From contig JAKOGI010003175.1 of assembly GCA_029747015.1 (NCBI GenBank), positions 1-64,000 on the forward strand: a stretch of 64,000 nucleotides of DNA. Reading direction: 5' to 3'. Within the stretch, counting starts at the first letter, position 1. Every line of letters begins with the position of its first letter. The DNA is from Carnegiea gigantea. Taxonomy: Eukaryota; Streptophyta; Magnoliopsida; Caryophyllales; Cactaceae. Positions 37,931 to 50,000 of this stretch are shown piece by piece. The notes under the pieces are model-generated. The model did not search any database. It worked only from the letters and a program-made list of their open reading frames with translations, and was not told the origin of the DNA. The position numbers and the translations under genes were made by a program.

Positions 37931-40272
37931 ATTACATTATATTGTACGGTTTACATTATCTGTTAATGATGGTTTCATGTAAATTAGTTTTTTTATAATT
38001 AAAAGATATACTAGTTTGTACTTGTGCTCATGCATGGGGTGTGTAAATAGTATAACTCAATAAACTTAAATATTAAGTTAAAATATAAAGTTCACATTAT
38101 GGAAGCAATCAATCCAAATAAGAATGTGAAAATCAAACACAATTATTATATATTCATAAAATAATTCGAAGTAAATACATTCAAAATAAATACATTCAAA
38201 GTAATTCCCTTTTTTGGTATATTATCACCGAACTAATTTCCCTTATACAGGTACACCCCCCCCTCCAAAAAAAAACTTCATTCTAATACTTGAGATATTA
38301 ACTAATTGTCTATGCTAATAAAACGTATATCTAAATATAGATACTTTTTTTAGTCTAACGTTAATGTAGTAGGAATTACTATTGAACAATTCAACTGTCA
38401 TTTTGATATTCCCACAAATCTCTTGGTAGCATGCACATATAAGTCCCCTCGGAAATTTCTTCTATGCTAAAATAAAATATAAAAGGAAAAAGAATATAAT
38501 CGGAAGCATTCCTTTGCAAAACATTCCCGTACCATTATAGACATACATTAATTTCTCCGCTGCATTATAAGATATCACAAGCCTCCTCATCTTTTATTCG
38601 AGTCTACATTTGTCATCAAGCTTGTTGGTTGCTTTGGATCATTATATTCTCATCATCAACTACTTATAAACATACAACTTTACCATACTCAAGGCTTCCT
38701 CAACTACATGAGTAAACTCCCTATATGAAGTTGGGGACTTTTCAACTTGAACAGATCTTTCGGAGCGTTCTATGACGTGACTTTTGCTGGCCGAGAGACA
38801 CTTAGAACTCTCGACCCTCATTAACCAGATGAAGATGAATAAAAAAAGGGAACAAGACCAATCATTAATTGAAAATATAGGAGAAGAAGATGATAGGGAA
38901 AAAAGGGAGAGGAGAACAAAATAGCAATTACATATGTACCTTGTGATTGTAAGAACCAAATTGTACAACATATTAGTATAGAATCGAATTAAGATTTGGG
39001 ACATCCTTCTTGATTAATTTTTACCTTGTAGAAAGAAACATGTGAATAAATCATATATCTAAAAGATTGGAGAGTAAACTATCAATCTCCGGTATCGGAC
39101 AACAAAAATGCTCAACATGTGGATAAAATAAACATACTTAGGAAATAATAAAAGGAAAAACCACATGGTGACAATCTTATCGAATTGAAGCATGTAATTC
39201 ACCTTCTTCTCCAGATTATCCTCTCCATAGTTAGATCTTCCAACTATGAACACTTGGTCACAGTCAATGAGTAATCCCATTTTTCATAAGATACAATCTC
39301 CAAGATCCCCATCATATGAGAAAGTTAGCGGCGAATTGATGTTGGGAGCTGAAAAGAGGGGATGAACAGTTACTCAATATTGTTTGAGTATGTGAAATAG
39401 GAGACATGGATTGTTATTCACCTTTTCTGGGTCAGCAAGATTCAAGACTTGAAACTGTAGTTGGGTAGTGATTATTTTTATCAATTAAAGAAATGTCATT
39501 AGGAGATAAAGTACGTAGTTATAGGCTTTTTTTTGAATTAAATAAATTTTCTCCTGCTAATTATCCGATGGCCACAATTGAAGAGAGATTTCAAATAAGA
39601 AGAGATGAATGACTCATATATCCCAATTGCACGAAAATAGAGATTTATTATACAGAGATTTTTGAAATTTGAAATTTCAATAGCTAGTATTACGAAGTAA
39701 TTTTATAGGAATTGCGTTGAATTTAGCATTGATGGAGGGAAAGCTTACAACACTTTTCATTCTACAATATGAAAATATAAAGATTTGCAAATACGACAGT
39801 CATTTGATGTAGAGAGAGAGAGAGAGAGAGAGTTTGAGAAAAATACATAGATAGATTCAAAAAAAAGGGCGCCAAAAGAAAAATGAACAGTCTAATAAAT
39901 CAAACTAAATAGTTGACTCCATCCTAACCTATTGCACAAATGCTATTATAAGATTAAATTTGTCTCAATTAGGCTTCTAAATTTTGGTGATGCTTTTGTT
40001 TGTATCACTGAGGTTTATTTGAAAGCAGCATTCACAAATTGAAGCCACCCCCTCTATTATTCTTTAGGTCAAATTGATATATAATAGAACTTACATGCAT
40101 AAAAACATTTTGAAATGATTTTTCAATTGAAGTCTTTGGAAAAATGGTCTAAAGACGTCCAAATTTTAATTTCTAATACATGCACTTAGTAATGAACAGT
40201 ATATCAACACGATTTTAATGTTCTTGCACCTTTTTAACCTGTAACTGTGCCAATTAATTTATACTGTTATAT
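37931..40272. other. Intergenic stretch between Tork-1 and the gypsy element
   Basis: No supported gene. Minus-strand open frames at 38660-39004 (115 codons) and 39059-39280 (74 codons) have no recognisable domain and lack a convincing exon structure. An (AG)n microsatellite lies at about 39811-39832. Confidence 0.45.
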
Positions 40273-40277
40273 TATAT

Positions 40278-41791
40278 TGTTCGATAATTTCAAGTGTAAA
40301 TTTAAATTCCGCAAGTACACGACTATCGTCGTAGTACTTGAGTGTCGTCTCCACAAGGACGAGGATGAGATTAAGGTCACTAGAAAAACTATTAAACTAA
40401 CATGACATTAATTAAGCTAAATGACATTTGATACTTAAAATAATTCTAAAGAATGAACTACTAATAATCACAATTATTCAACTAAATCAAAGAGAAACTA
40501 CTTGACGTGTATTAAGGGAACTGCTAAAGCTAAACCTATCATTTCTCTAATATCATAATTGAAATGTATTGATTAAGAAGAACAAATTAAGAGATAAAAT
40601 GGAGATGAAAGAGAAGCAAGCTAATTGCCTCACTGCAGCTACATAAAGAAGAGACTGTACCAAAGAGAACAGGAAGAACATGAGCATCCTAACCTAAACA
40701 AAGCTCAACCCGGACCTCCTCTATGCCCTCCATTAATGGCAGCCCAGAAACTGGAACACAACCTTCAATCGAATGGGATAAAAACAGGGAAGGAAGCAGA
40801 GGAATTGACCCAAAGAAAATTGCAAGATTACGAAGCTAATTCCCTCTCAGGCAATTGAACTTGGATTCAACAGAACACAACCCAGAAAACTCACCATTAT
40901 ACTCAAGGACGAGCAATCGTGATTGAGTAGGTAGATGAGAAGCAGAACACAAAAACAGAGGAGAAATAGAGCAACCGAACAAGTTCAAAAAACAGGGGAC
41001 ATGAAATTGCAATTAATCGAAATCAAATGCTAAAATTAGTACTGTAGCTGATTCAAAATCATGAATTTACACTCCAAATTGATGAAATCAAACATGAGCT
41101 GCATGAAACTGAAAATCAACGAGAATGAAAACTTAAACCTAAGCCCTAAAATTATTGTAAAGCTATTGGAAAATTAAACCCTAAAACCTAGCTGAACCCT
41201 CTAATTGCTCCGCTGCCTCACTTTATATCACTTCCAAAGTCGATTCCCCTCTGATGTCGACGGTCGATTTTCATGGTGGTGTGCTGTGGGGGTGTGGTGG
41301 TGCGTGGTTTTCGGTGGAGAGTGCTGAGGCTGGTGAGAATGGGGGGTCGTTCTCTGGGTTTAGTGAGGAAAGAGAGAGAGGGTGAGTGAGGAGAGGGAAG
41401 ATGAAAAGTGGAGGACCGAAAAAAATGGAGGTCTTCGGGGGTTTTTGCACCGAGAGGGAGGAGAGAGAAAAAAATTGAGAGGAGAGAGAAGAAGTGAGGA
41501 ATAAGTGGGGGTATGAATCACGTGTTGTGCGCGTAGGGTTTGATTTTGATTTTCCTTTTATTTTTTTCTTTTTTTTCCCTTTCCTTTGGGTTATAAAAGA
41601 GGTTGGGCTTGAATTAGCTTGGGCCAATTCTTTATTTTCAGGATCTCTTCATCTTTTCCCATATTTTTTTTCGAATTATTCAATACCTACAAAATAAAAT
41701 AAAATCAAGTAAAAATATAAAAATAACTATTATTAAGAGCATAAATTAGTTATAAAGGTATCATAAAAGTATCGTATTTTTGGTACGAACA
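40278..41791 (-). repeat. 3' LTR of the gypsy element
   Basis: Minus-strand start TGTTCGTACC, end CGAACA. A TATA-like GATATAAAG on the minus strand lies at about 41219-41227. Open frames inside it are mirrored in the other LTR and are not separate genes. Confidence 0.88.
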
Positions 41792-43988
41792 AATACCCCC
41801 ACACTAAGATTTTGCTCGTCCATGAGTAAAACAACTAAACTACCTAAAAAGAAATGAAAAATAAGAAAAAAATCTTAACTCACTTTCATATGAATCACGG
41901 TTGCATTTAGCACATGCAAGAAGTTCTTTAAACCCCTCAATTTCCCAAATAGACGAGTAAGATCTCGTAAGGGTTTTCAAGTAAAATACCCACAAAAATT
42001 ATTTCAAAACAAAAGGAAAATCTTTTTGGTTTTTTGTTTTTAAAACATAAACATATATACAAATAATAGGGAAACTATACACATAACTCAGTCAATTACA
42101 TCACCCTATACAAATAGAATGTACAATCAGGAGATATCGGAGTCAAAAGAAGCGTCTCGACTCTCATTTTTCACCCCACGTATAATATGCAATGATATGT
42201 ACACCTTGGTGAATGTGCTAATGTGTATCAACTCTTACGAACAAAGTTGCTAATATTGACACGATCCCTATTTCCTTGCCTAATTGCCTTATTTGCTCCT
42301 TTTTTCATTTTTTTAAAAATAATAATACACACACACTAAACCCGCTTGACTGACAGCTATTCGGGCCTTCCCTAAAAAGGGGTTTACTCGATTGTGCAAA
42401 GCACTTATTTCATTGTCCAAACAGATGTGTAATCAAGTAAAATAGCACATATTCAAGCCAATTAAAGATATGAAATAAAGATAGTGACTATGAACATTGG
42501 TGCCCGGGTTTTTATTCACTTTTTTGGCCTTTTCTTTTCTTTTCTCTTTTTTTTTTTTTCAAGAGCTCAAAAGGCAACTTCAACAAATAAATAGTTCTTA
42601 TGCCAACTTAACAACAAGATCCTAAGAGTTGACGATGAAGTGAGCAAGGTGGTACGAAATCACCTATATGAGACAGGGTTATTATGAAAAATTGAATCTA
42701 CATCTTCAACTAGGCATCTCATCATGCAAACTCTATTTATATATAACTCAATAAACTAGCTATATGGAATCACAACTACCTAAGAAAGTACACAATTCCC
42801 AAAAGAAAAACAAAACTTTTTTTTGAATTTTTCAAAATTTTTGAAAAATATGTACAAATGGACACCTCACCCTCACACTAAAACTTCACAATGTCCTCAT
42901 TGTGAGAACTAAGGTGCAAAAAGCAATCACATAAGCTATACAACCATGAAGTCAACACAAAACCACAAGTATATACAACTAGGACACCACTAAAAATCAC
43001 AAACAAAACCAAAAAACAAACCAAAATCAAAATCAAAACCAAAATTACAAAAGAAAGAAAATCAAAATCCAAAATGAAAACCAAACAAAAATAGGCCAAA
43101 ACGCCTAATAACCAAAATAAAAACAAAATAAGACCAACGACCTACTAAGTACCAACCTAAACCCAGAAGAAACCTAAACAAATCAAAACACAAAAGAAAG
43201 AAAAAGCTAAATACAAAACAAAAACAAAACCACTAAAACACCAAAAAGGAAACAAAAAGAAACTATTAAACAAAAACTAAACCAAAGAAAAACAAAAACT
43301 CACCATACTAAAGAAACAAAATATAGACCAAAGAAACAAAACAATGAAACTAAAACATACACAAGAACAATCCTAGATCTCTACAACTAACAAGTATTCA
43401 CAAAATCATAACATAATCAAGGGTGATCATAGCCAACATGGCTCAACGAATCCTAAATTGCTACTCAAGATTGATCACCCATATAATCACAATCCTAAAT
43501 ATCCACAACTAAGTACGAAAAGGAAGAAAAGAAATGAAAAAGAGAAGAGCGGAGGGTGGAACGATCATACCAGGTTGGGTACTGATTGTACCCAAACTAG
43601 ATACCTCACTCAGATGCTGTCAAGGAGGACCATGGAGCATCAGCCGCTCCATCACAACTCATAAGCTGCTACTCGTATCGAAACCAACCAACAAACGAGG
43701 CATCTTATCAAATAATCGAGGCCAATCCTCGCAAAAATGCAAGTAGTTAGAAACGAGAAGAGGAGCCTAAATAAGATGCGTAAATGCAATGCAAGTCAAG
43801 GTCCTCTTGAGCTTATCAAAGCTCTCAGCCCAAACAGAAGAGAGATGTGTATATGCAAAATCAGACGCACAAGTCAATGGCCTAACAATGATGTGACTAT
43901 ATGAATGCATAGATCATCGAAAGTGGTCTGAATGACCAAAATGCAGTGCAACATCTCTAAAGGGAGAGGGGAAAGAACCAAGAGAAGG

Positions 43989-45110
43989 TCAATCAAATGA
44001 AATATGACAATCAAAGCTCAAAGGATGGCCTAAAGTCAAGTCCCTGACCTTAAAGTGATGCTCGAGTCTATCTATATCACTATCCTCAAGAGTCTGATCT
44101 AAACAAGGATTACCAAGTACAGAAGTCTCAGACTCTATAAAAGTAGACTCGGGAGGGTCTAAAGAAGGGAGAAAGAGGGGAAGGGGATAAGAAAGGGGTG
44201 TCATGGGACGGGTGAGCCCTAAGTCAAGATAAGGCTCATTAGAAAAGGGACCATTAAGGTCATCAGGAGGTGTAACCTCACTAAAATCTACATCAGAAGG
44301 CTCATCAAGAGAATGCTCCTCAGAATTAGCATCACCCTTAAGTCTCTCACCCTTCTCAAATTTGCAAGACAAGGTTGAAGGATTAGGTGGGTCGGGAAAA
44401 ATCAGGACATCGTTAGTGATGTCCCTAGGTGTGCTAGGCTTAAGAGGGGAAACATGTAGGGATATAGGGGTGTCATTCTCTTCCCTAAGATCGGCAAATG
44501 GTGCATCAACATGTATATTGGGCCTTTGAGGAAGAAAAGACTCAAAATCATCAACTGGACTAACATTAGGCATAGGATATCATAGACTAGAGCTAGTCAC
44601 AGGCAAGTCATTATAACATTCCTTATATTGAATACCACAAAATTGCCCCATCATATCCGTAACACAATGTTCGAGTGCATCCATATCAGCAGATAATGGA
44701 CAGGATCGCATTTCATGACTAGAAGATTGACAATAAGCGCATAAAACAGGAGACACATAAGCTTGTTGAAAACAAGAGTCTCTAAATTGATCTTGATGGT
44801 AAGGTTCAGAATGATAAACATAAGGATCTGAAGAAGAGTGAACAAGAGCTTCTTTAGCTTGCTCAAACTCCTAAGTTTCCCGAGCCAAGTATTCAAAGAA
44901 ATCTCAAACCTCGTCTGGAGTTTTAGGCAACAAGCCTTGAAAACCCCCAAGACATATGGACTTAATATGACCTCTAAATTCAGCATTTGGACCCACACAA
45001 ATAACCTCACAAATTTGTCATTTTTCAAAATTTTGATTCAATTGAGCGCGGTCATCATTGAGTCTCCAAAAAGGCTTATGCTTAAACTGAGGGAAATTGA
45101 AAACTGACAT
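43989..45110 (-). pseudogene. Gag-like protein of the gypsy element with four in-frame stops
   Basis: From the ATG at 45110 (MSVFNFPQFKHKPFWRLNDD) one reading frame runs 374 codons to TAA at 43989, interrupted only by four stop codons. It includes RGHIKSICLGGFQGLLP and PDEV-DFFEYLARE-like gag sequence, a CCHC zinc knuckle CAYCQSSSHEMRSC (about 44710-44750), and a long acidic Pro/Ser/Asp-rich tail (MPNVSPVDDFES... to the end) without homology I know. Three stops fall after AAA, after GACGAGGTT and after GAAACT; the fourth is just before the 44573 frame. Each can be explained by one or two C-to-T or G-to-A changes, as expected from methylated-cytosine decay. Gag would form virus-like particles for RNA packaging. 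Confidence 0.7.
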
Positions 45111-45340
45111 TTTTTTCTTTCAACTTTTAAAATTTTTAGTTTTTATTTGAGGTTTTTTTTTTAACAGAAAAAAATTAAAAAAAAGACACCAAAACCACTA
45201 ATGAAAAGCGATTAACTAACTAAAGCAAGGAAATAAACCAAATAAGACAATGGAAATCAATCAAAAACAAAACTAAATTACCAAAGTAAAATGAACACCA
45301 AAAAGAACTACAAACAGTGGCCTAATTTCAAAACCCTCGT

Positions 45341-45357
45341 CCCTGGCAACGACACCA
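45341..45357 (-). promoter_or_regulatory. Primer-binding-site-like motif of the gypsy element
   Basis: TGGTGTCGTTGCCAGGG lies six bases from the 5' LTR edge on the minus strand. It resembles the TGGCGCCGTTGCCGGGG signature of Athila/Tat-type elements with three transitions. Which tRNA it pairs with was not determined. Confidence 0.65.
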
Positions 45358-45363
45358 AAAACT

Positions 45364-46883
45364 TGTTCAATAATTTCGAGTGTAAATTTAAATACCGCAA
45401 GTATACGACTATCGTCGTAGTACTTGAGGGTCGTCTCCACAGGGACGAGGATGGGATTAAGGTCACTAGAAAAACTATTAAACTAACATGAAATTAATTA
45501 AGCTAAATGACATTTGATACTTAAAATAATTCTAAAGAATGAACTACTAATAATCACAGTTATTCAACTAAATCAAAGAGAAACTATTTGACATGTATTA
45601 AGGAAACTGCTAAAGCTAAACCTATCCTTTCTCTAATATCATAATTGAAATGTATTGATTAAGAAGAGAACAAATTAAGAGATAAAATGGAGATGAAAGA
45701 GAAGCAAGCTAATTACCTCACTGCAGCTATATAAAGAAGAGACTGTACCAAAGAGAACAGGAGGAACATGAGCATCCTAACCTAAACAAAGCTCAACCCA
45801 GACCTCCTCTCTGTCTTCCATCAATGGCAGCCCAGAAACTGGAACACATCCTTCAATCGAATGGGATAAGAACAGGGAAGGAAGCAGAGGAGTTGACCCA
45901 ACGAAAATTGCAAGATTACGAAGCTAATTCCCTCTCAAGCAATTGAACTTGGATTCAACAGAATACAACCCAGAAAACTCACCATTATACTCAAGGACGA
46001 GCAATCGTGATTGAGTAGATAGATGAGAAGTGGAAAACTAAAACAGAGGAGAAATAGAGCGACTGGACAAGCTCGAAAAACAAGGGACATGAAATTGCAA
46101 TTAATCGAAATCAAATGCTAAAATTAGTACTCTAGCAGATTCAAAACCATGAATTTACACTCCAAATTGATGAAATCAAACATGAACTGCATGAAACTAA
46201 AAATCAAAGAGAATGAAAACTTAAACCTAAGCCCTAAAATTACTCTAAAGCTATTGGAAAATTAAACCCTAAAACCTAGCTGAATCCTCTAATTGCTCCG
46301 CTGCCTCTCTTTATATCGCTCCCAAGGTCGATTCCCCTCTAATGTCGATGGTAGATTTTCATGGTGGTGTGCTGTGGGGGGTGGTGGTGCGTGGCTTTCG
46401 GTGGAGAGGGATGAGTTTAGTGAGAATGGGGAGTTGTTCTCTGGGTTTAGTGAGGAAAGAGAGAGAGGGCAAGTGAGGAGAGGGAAGATGAAGAGTGGAG
46501 GACCGAAAAAAAATGGAGGTCTTCTAGGGTTTCTGCACCGAGAGGGAGGGGAGAGAAAAAAACTGAGAGGAGAGAGAAGATGTGAGGAGTAAGTGGGGAG
46601 GGCGGTATGACTCACGTGTTGTGCGTGTATGGCTTCATTTTGTTTTTCCTTTTATTTTTTTCCTTTTTTTTCTTTCCTTTGGGTTATAAAAGAGGTTGGG
46701 TTTGAATTAGCTTGGCCCAATTCTTCATTTTCAACATCTCTTCATCTTTTCCCGCATTTTTTCCGAATTATTCAATACCTGTAAAATAAAATAAAATCAA
46801 ATAGAAATTTAAAAATAACTATTATTACGAGCATAAATTAGGTATAAAGGTATAATAAAAATATCGTATTTTTGACACGAACA
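45364..46883 (-). repeat. 5' LTR of the gypsy element
   Basis: About 96% identical by eye to 40278-41791 over the compared part, with the same TGTTC and GAACA ends. It carries the likely promoter for minus-strand transcription (TATA-like motif at about 46308-46316). Confidence 0.88.
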
Positions 46884-47098
46884 CATATACAATTCTTACG
46901 CTCTCTACCAAAAGTCATCTTGTATAGGATAACCGATGAGAAATTGTCATGTCATCTAATTCATGAATCGTCGATCATTCTAGTAAAATGTCACTCAATC
47001 ATAGTTTCATTCAACTTTAATTATACATTATATAGAAATAGACAGACATAAATAGGTAGATAGATAGAGGCATGTTGGCGGATTGGGGAACTTCCATT

Positions 47099-50000
47099 CT
47101 AAAGAGTTTGCGTCCCTAACCATTCTATGAACATATTGAAGCATTCTCGAGGCTTGTACTCTACTGCAGTGTGTCCTGCTCCCTGAAAATTAACAACATA
47201 TATGTACGGTTGTATAACACTTTCGCGCACTAAGCTAAGAAAATATACATGGGGAAAATGAGTTTTTGCTTGAGATCTCTTTACCTTTACAGTAACAAAT
47301 GTTAGATGGTAGTGTCCATTCGAGTACTTTGTAGTGTACCTGCAAATTCCATTGTTGAGAAACAATGAAGAGTCGACATCGAAAATAAAGAGGTGACTAT
47401 TGTATGTAGCATGATAGCAGTTGAACGGTGGAATAGATCGGTACGTATACTGACCCAGCAACTTCTTGTTTTGTAAACCATGGCTTCCAACGATCAACGA
47501 TGGAGAGTTTCAATCTTGTAATCCATGCTAAGGAGCCCACATATGTCATTGCCATGTCTTGGTCACCACTGTCAAATCAAAGAAAGAGTTTACAACAGCA
47601 ATACTTTGAAAAGTTTAGCGACATTTTTTTTAGCAAGAACTCCCTCCTAAGAAAGGTTGCACCCGACATGAGTGAGCTTAACCAATAAAGGAAGAGCTTG
47701 AGGCCATAATTAATGTTCTGAAAGCGCATAAGAGGCAAACACTATTCCCACCACAATACAGTGATAAAGCATAGAGCAAGAAAAGAGAGGTCGGTTATAT
47801 TACCTATAGATCAGAGCATGCAACAACTCCTTAGTTAAATTTTGATGATAGCCAAAGCTGCTTTTAACATTTCGTGTGTACGCTACAGAAGTATTGAATC
47901 TAACCCAATTAGCTTTTGTACCCTGCATGAACGCCAACGTAAATTTTTAGTTGGTCATGTGAATTCATTCTACCTTAACCTATTTGCAATAAAACACAAT
48001 ATATGTGATAAAACACATTTGTGACGAAAGCAATTGATGAAAAGTAACACAAAACAAAACAAAATTGGCGAAGTTTTATTGCATCTGGCTCAGCGGTTCC
48101 CATGCTACCCATGAATGAAAACATTAGCAATTGGTTGTAACAACTTACTCCCACGTACGCTTCAAACCATTTTGAATAAAGTGTAGTGCAATATCTTCAA
48201 TGAAATCAGTTGATAAAAAATAAACAAAAATAAAATATTACCCCTTTAGCATACAAATGACAATTGAAGAAACTTCAAAGTCTCGAAACTATTTTCCTCA
48301 TAGATTAACTCGGTAAGAATTTACCCACCTCTCGAATGTGGAGAGCTTCTCGAACTTTTAAGTTGTTAGCCCAAATGGGGAAGAATCGATAGTTACCTTT
48401 GTCTCCCTGCAACACAATTGCGAGTGAACACATGAAATTATCCTCTTGAACTGTCGAATACAATGTAAGGTCGATATTTATGATATAAGAAAAAAGAGAG
48501 AGAGAGAGGGACACACACATATCTATATATATAAGGACATTAGGCATTGAGGCCTTCTAACATATAGTACCTAGATAATATTTTTTTTTTTAAAAAAAAA
48601 GTAGCCGGAATGACGAAAAGCTAGACGACAAGCAAAGGTTGCAGAGAGATACCCGACACTGTTTTGGAGGGCTTGGATCAGAACATGAAGGTTCCAAGAC
48701 GTGATAAATATTTACAGGCTTGAGATCCTGCATAATTATAACACAATTAGTCGTTATTTTTCTGAGGCATACTGCGATTATGCAATTCGGGTATGAGGTT
48801 GCTATGTTGCATTCCCACCCTTGGCATAGGCAGAACTTTAAACCCTTGGATATGGATCATTGAAGTGAAGAATGTATGTCTAGTTTGGAATGCCACAATC
48901 AATATGCTCGCACCTAGCTATTTGCCTCTGTATGCTTTCATGCATGTGTACGTATTTCAAGGTGGGCTAGCAACTTGCATAACTATCTTCCAGATTTTAC
49001 TACGATCATACACATTGGAATATGATTTAGAAGTGCATGATTGTGGTTAGAGCTATGAGTTAAGTTGGAGTGGATTAACCGATTTAAGAATCATGTCATT
49101 TTTGAATTTGCTAGCAAAATAGCTTAAATTACCCCCTTAAAAGAAAAGAATATTTTCAAACTAAACAACAACATTATGTGGGGTTCTGTTATCTCAGTAA
49201 TTTTGTCTCATCGATCTACGCATATCTTGTCTTGTCTGATTATTTCGGGTTTTTCTAGTTTTATTTATGGTCATTACATTACATTGGCATGTGAAATTTA
49301 AAGTATGTAAAACGAATAGTTTGAAACGAAGAAAGTCACTCTTTTGGAGCACAAATTATTTTCTAGTAACCTTTTTTTTCCGCCACCCCCCTCCCCAAAA
49401 AGTTATCTTTTAATATGCATGCATATAGAACTTACATGTGATACGACTTGAAGATTCTTTAGGCACCTTGTGTTTCTTGCATCAACATTTTCGTAATTGC
49501 CGTGACAACTTTCTCTGGTTGCCTTTGTGCAAGAAAGCAAGAGACTAAATCTTATGCTTATTCTCAAGTAGAAAGATAATATGCATTCCACATAAAAGTC
49601 AATCAAATGGAAATTTCAAATCTTTAAATCAACGTGCTACTTAAGCAAGGTAAGTGAGGGTTTCAGCTTGAACCTACACTAGTAACGTTTTAACAACGTT
49701 TTGATTTTAAAAAATAGTAATAAAGAACAATTTCATGATACGATAATTTGCTATATTTCACTATAAGCCAAGCTAAAACATACTTTCACATGGTGACTTT
49801 TTTGGTTTGTTTGAGTAGCTAACTTAAAGTAAAGATGATACTAAGTAAACTGTAATAAATCTTCGTGAAGAAGACACAGCAAACCCATTACCTCGTAAAG
49901 TTCATTGGACAAGAGAGAAACCCGATGAGCAAACGTGTATCTTGAACCTAGTAGCTCTTCTGTTAGAGGATTTCCAAGTACGTAACCCTACAGTGAAAAG

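Larger units (their letters stand above)
40278..46883 (-). mobile_element. Non-autonomous Ty3/gypsy element, gag only
   Basis: LTRs of 1514 bp (40278-41791) and 1520 bp (45364-46883) have TGTTCG...CGAACA-type ends. The flanks are TATAT and CATAT, a 5-bp duplication with one change. On the minus strand a primer-binding-site-like TGGTGTCGTTGCCAGGG follows the 5' LTR, related to the TGGCGCCGTTGCCGGGG motif of plant Athila/Tat-type elements. A polypurine tract AGTGTGGGGGTATT precedes the 3' LTR, itself preceded by GGACGAGCAAAATC, also typical of that group. The 3.57-kb interior encodes a broken gag-like protein but no protease, RT, RNase H or integrase I can recognise. The LTRs differ by about 4% over the first 350 bp. 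Confidence 0.88.

Noticed and set aside
38660..39280. Two minus-strand frames as exons of a host gene
   Set aside because: No domain, no convincing splice pattern and no homology I can name; left as unassigned.
41271..41627. Minus-strand open frame of 118 codons as a gene
   Set aside because: It lies wholly inside an LTR, and the counterpart at 46289-46615 in the other LTR is differently open; low-complexity Ser/Pro/Leu content.
42000..43990. Gypsy pol remnant (an ESFDKLKRTLT-like phrase on the minus strand near 43810)
   Set aside because: A single short RT/RNase-H-like phrase without neighbouring catalytic motifs is not enough to call pol.
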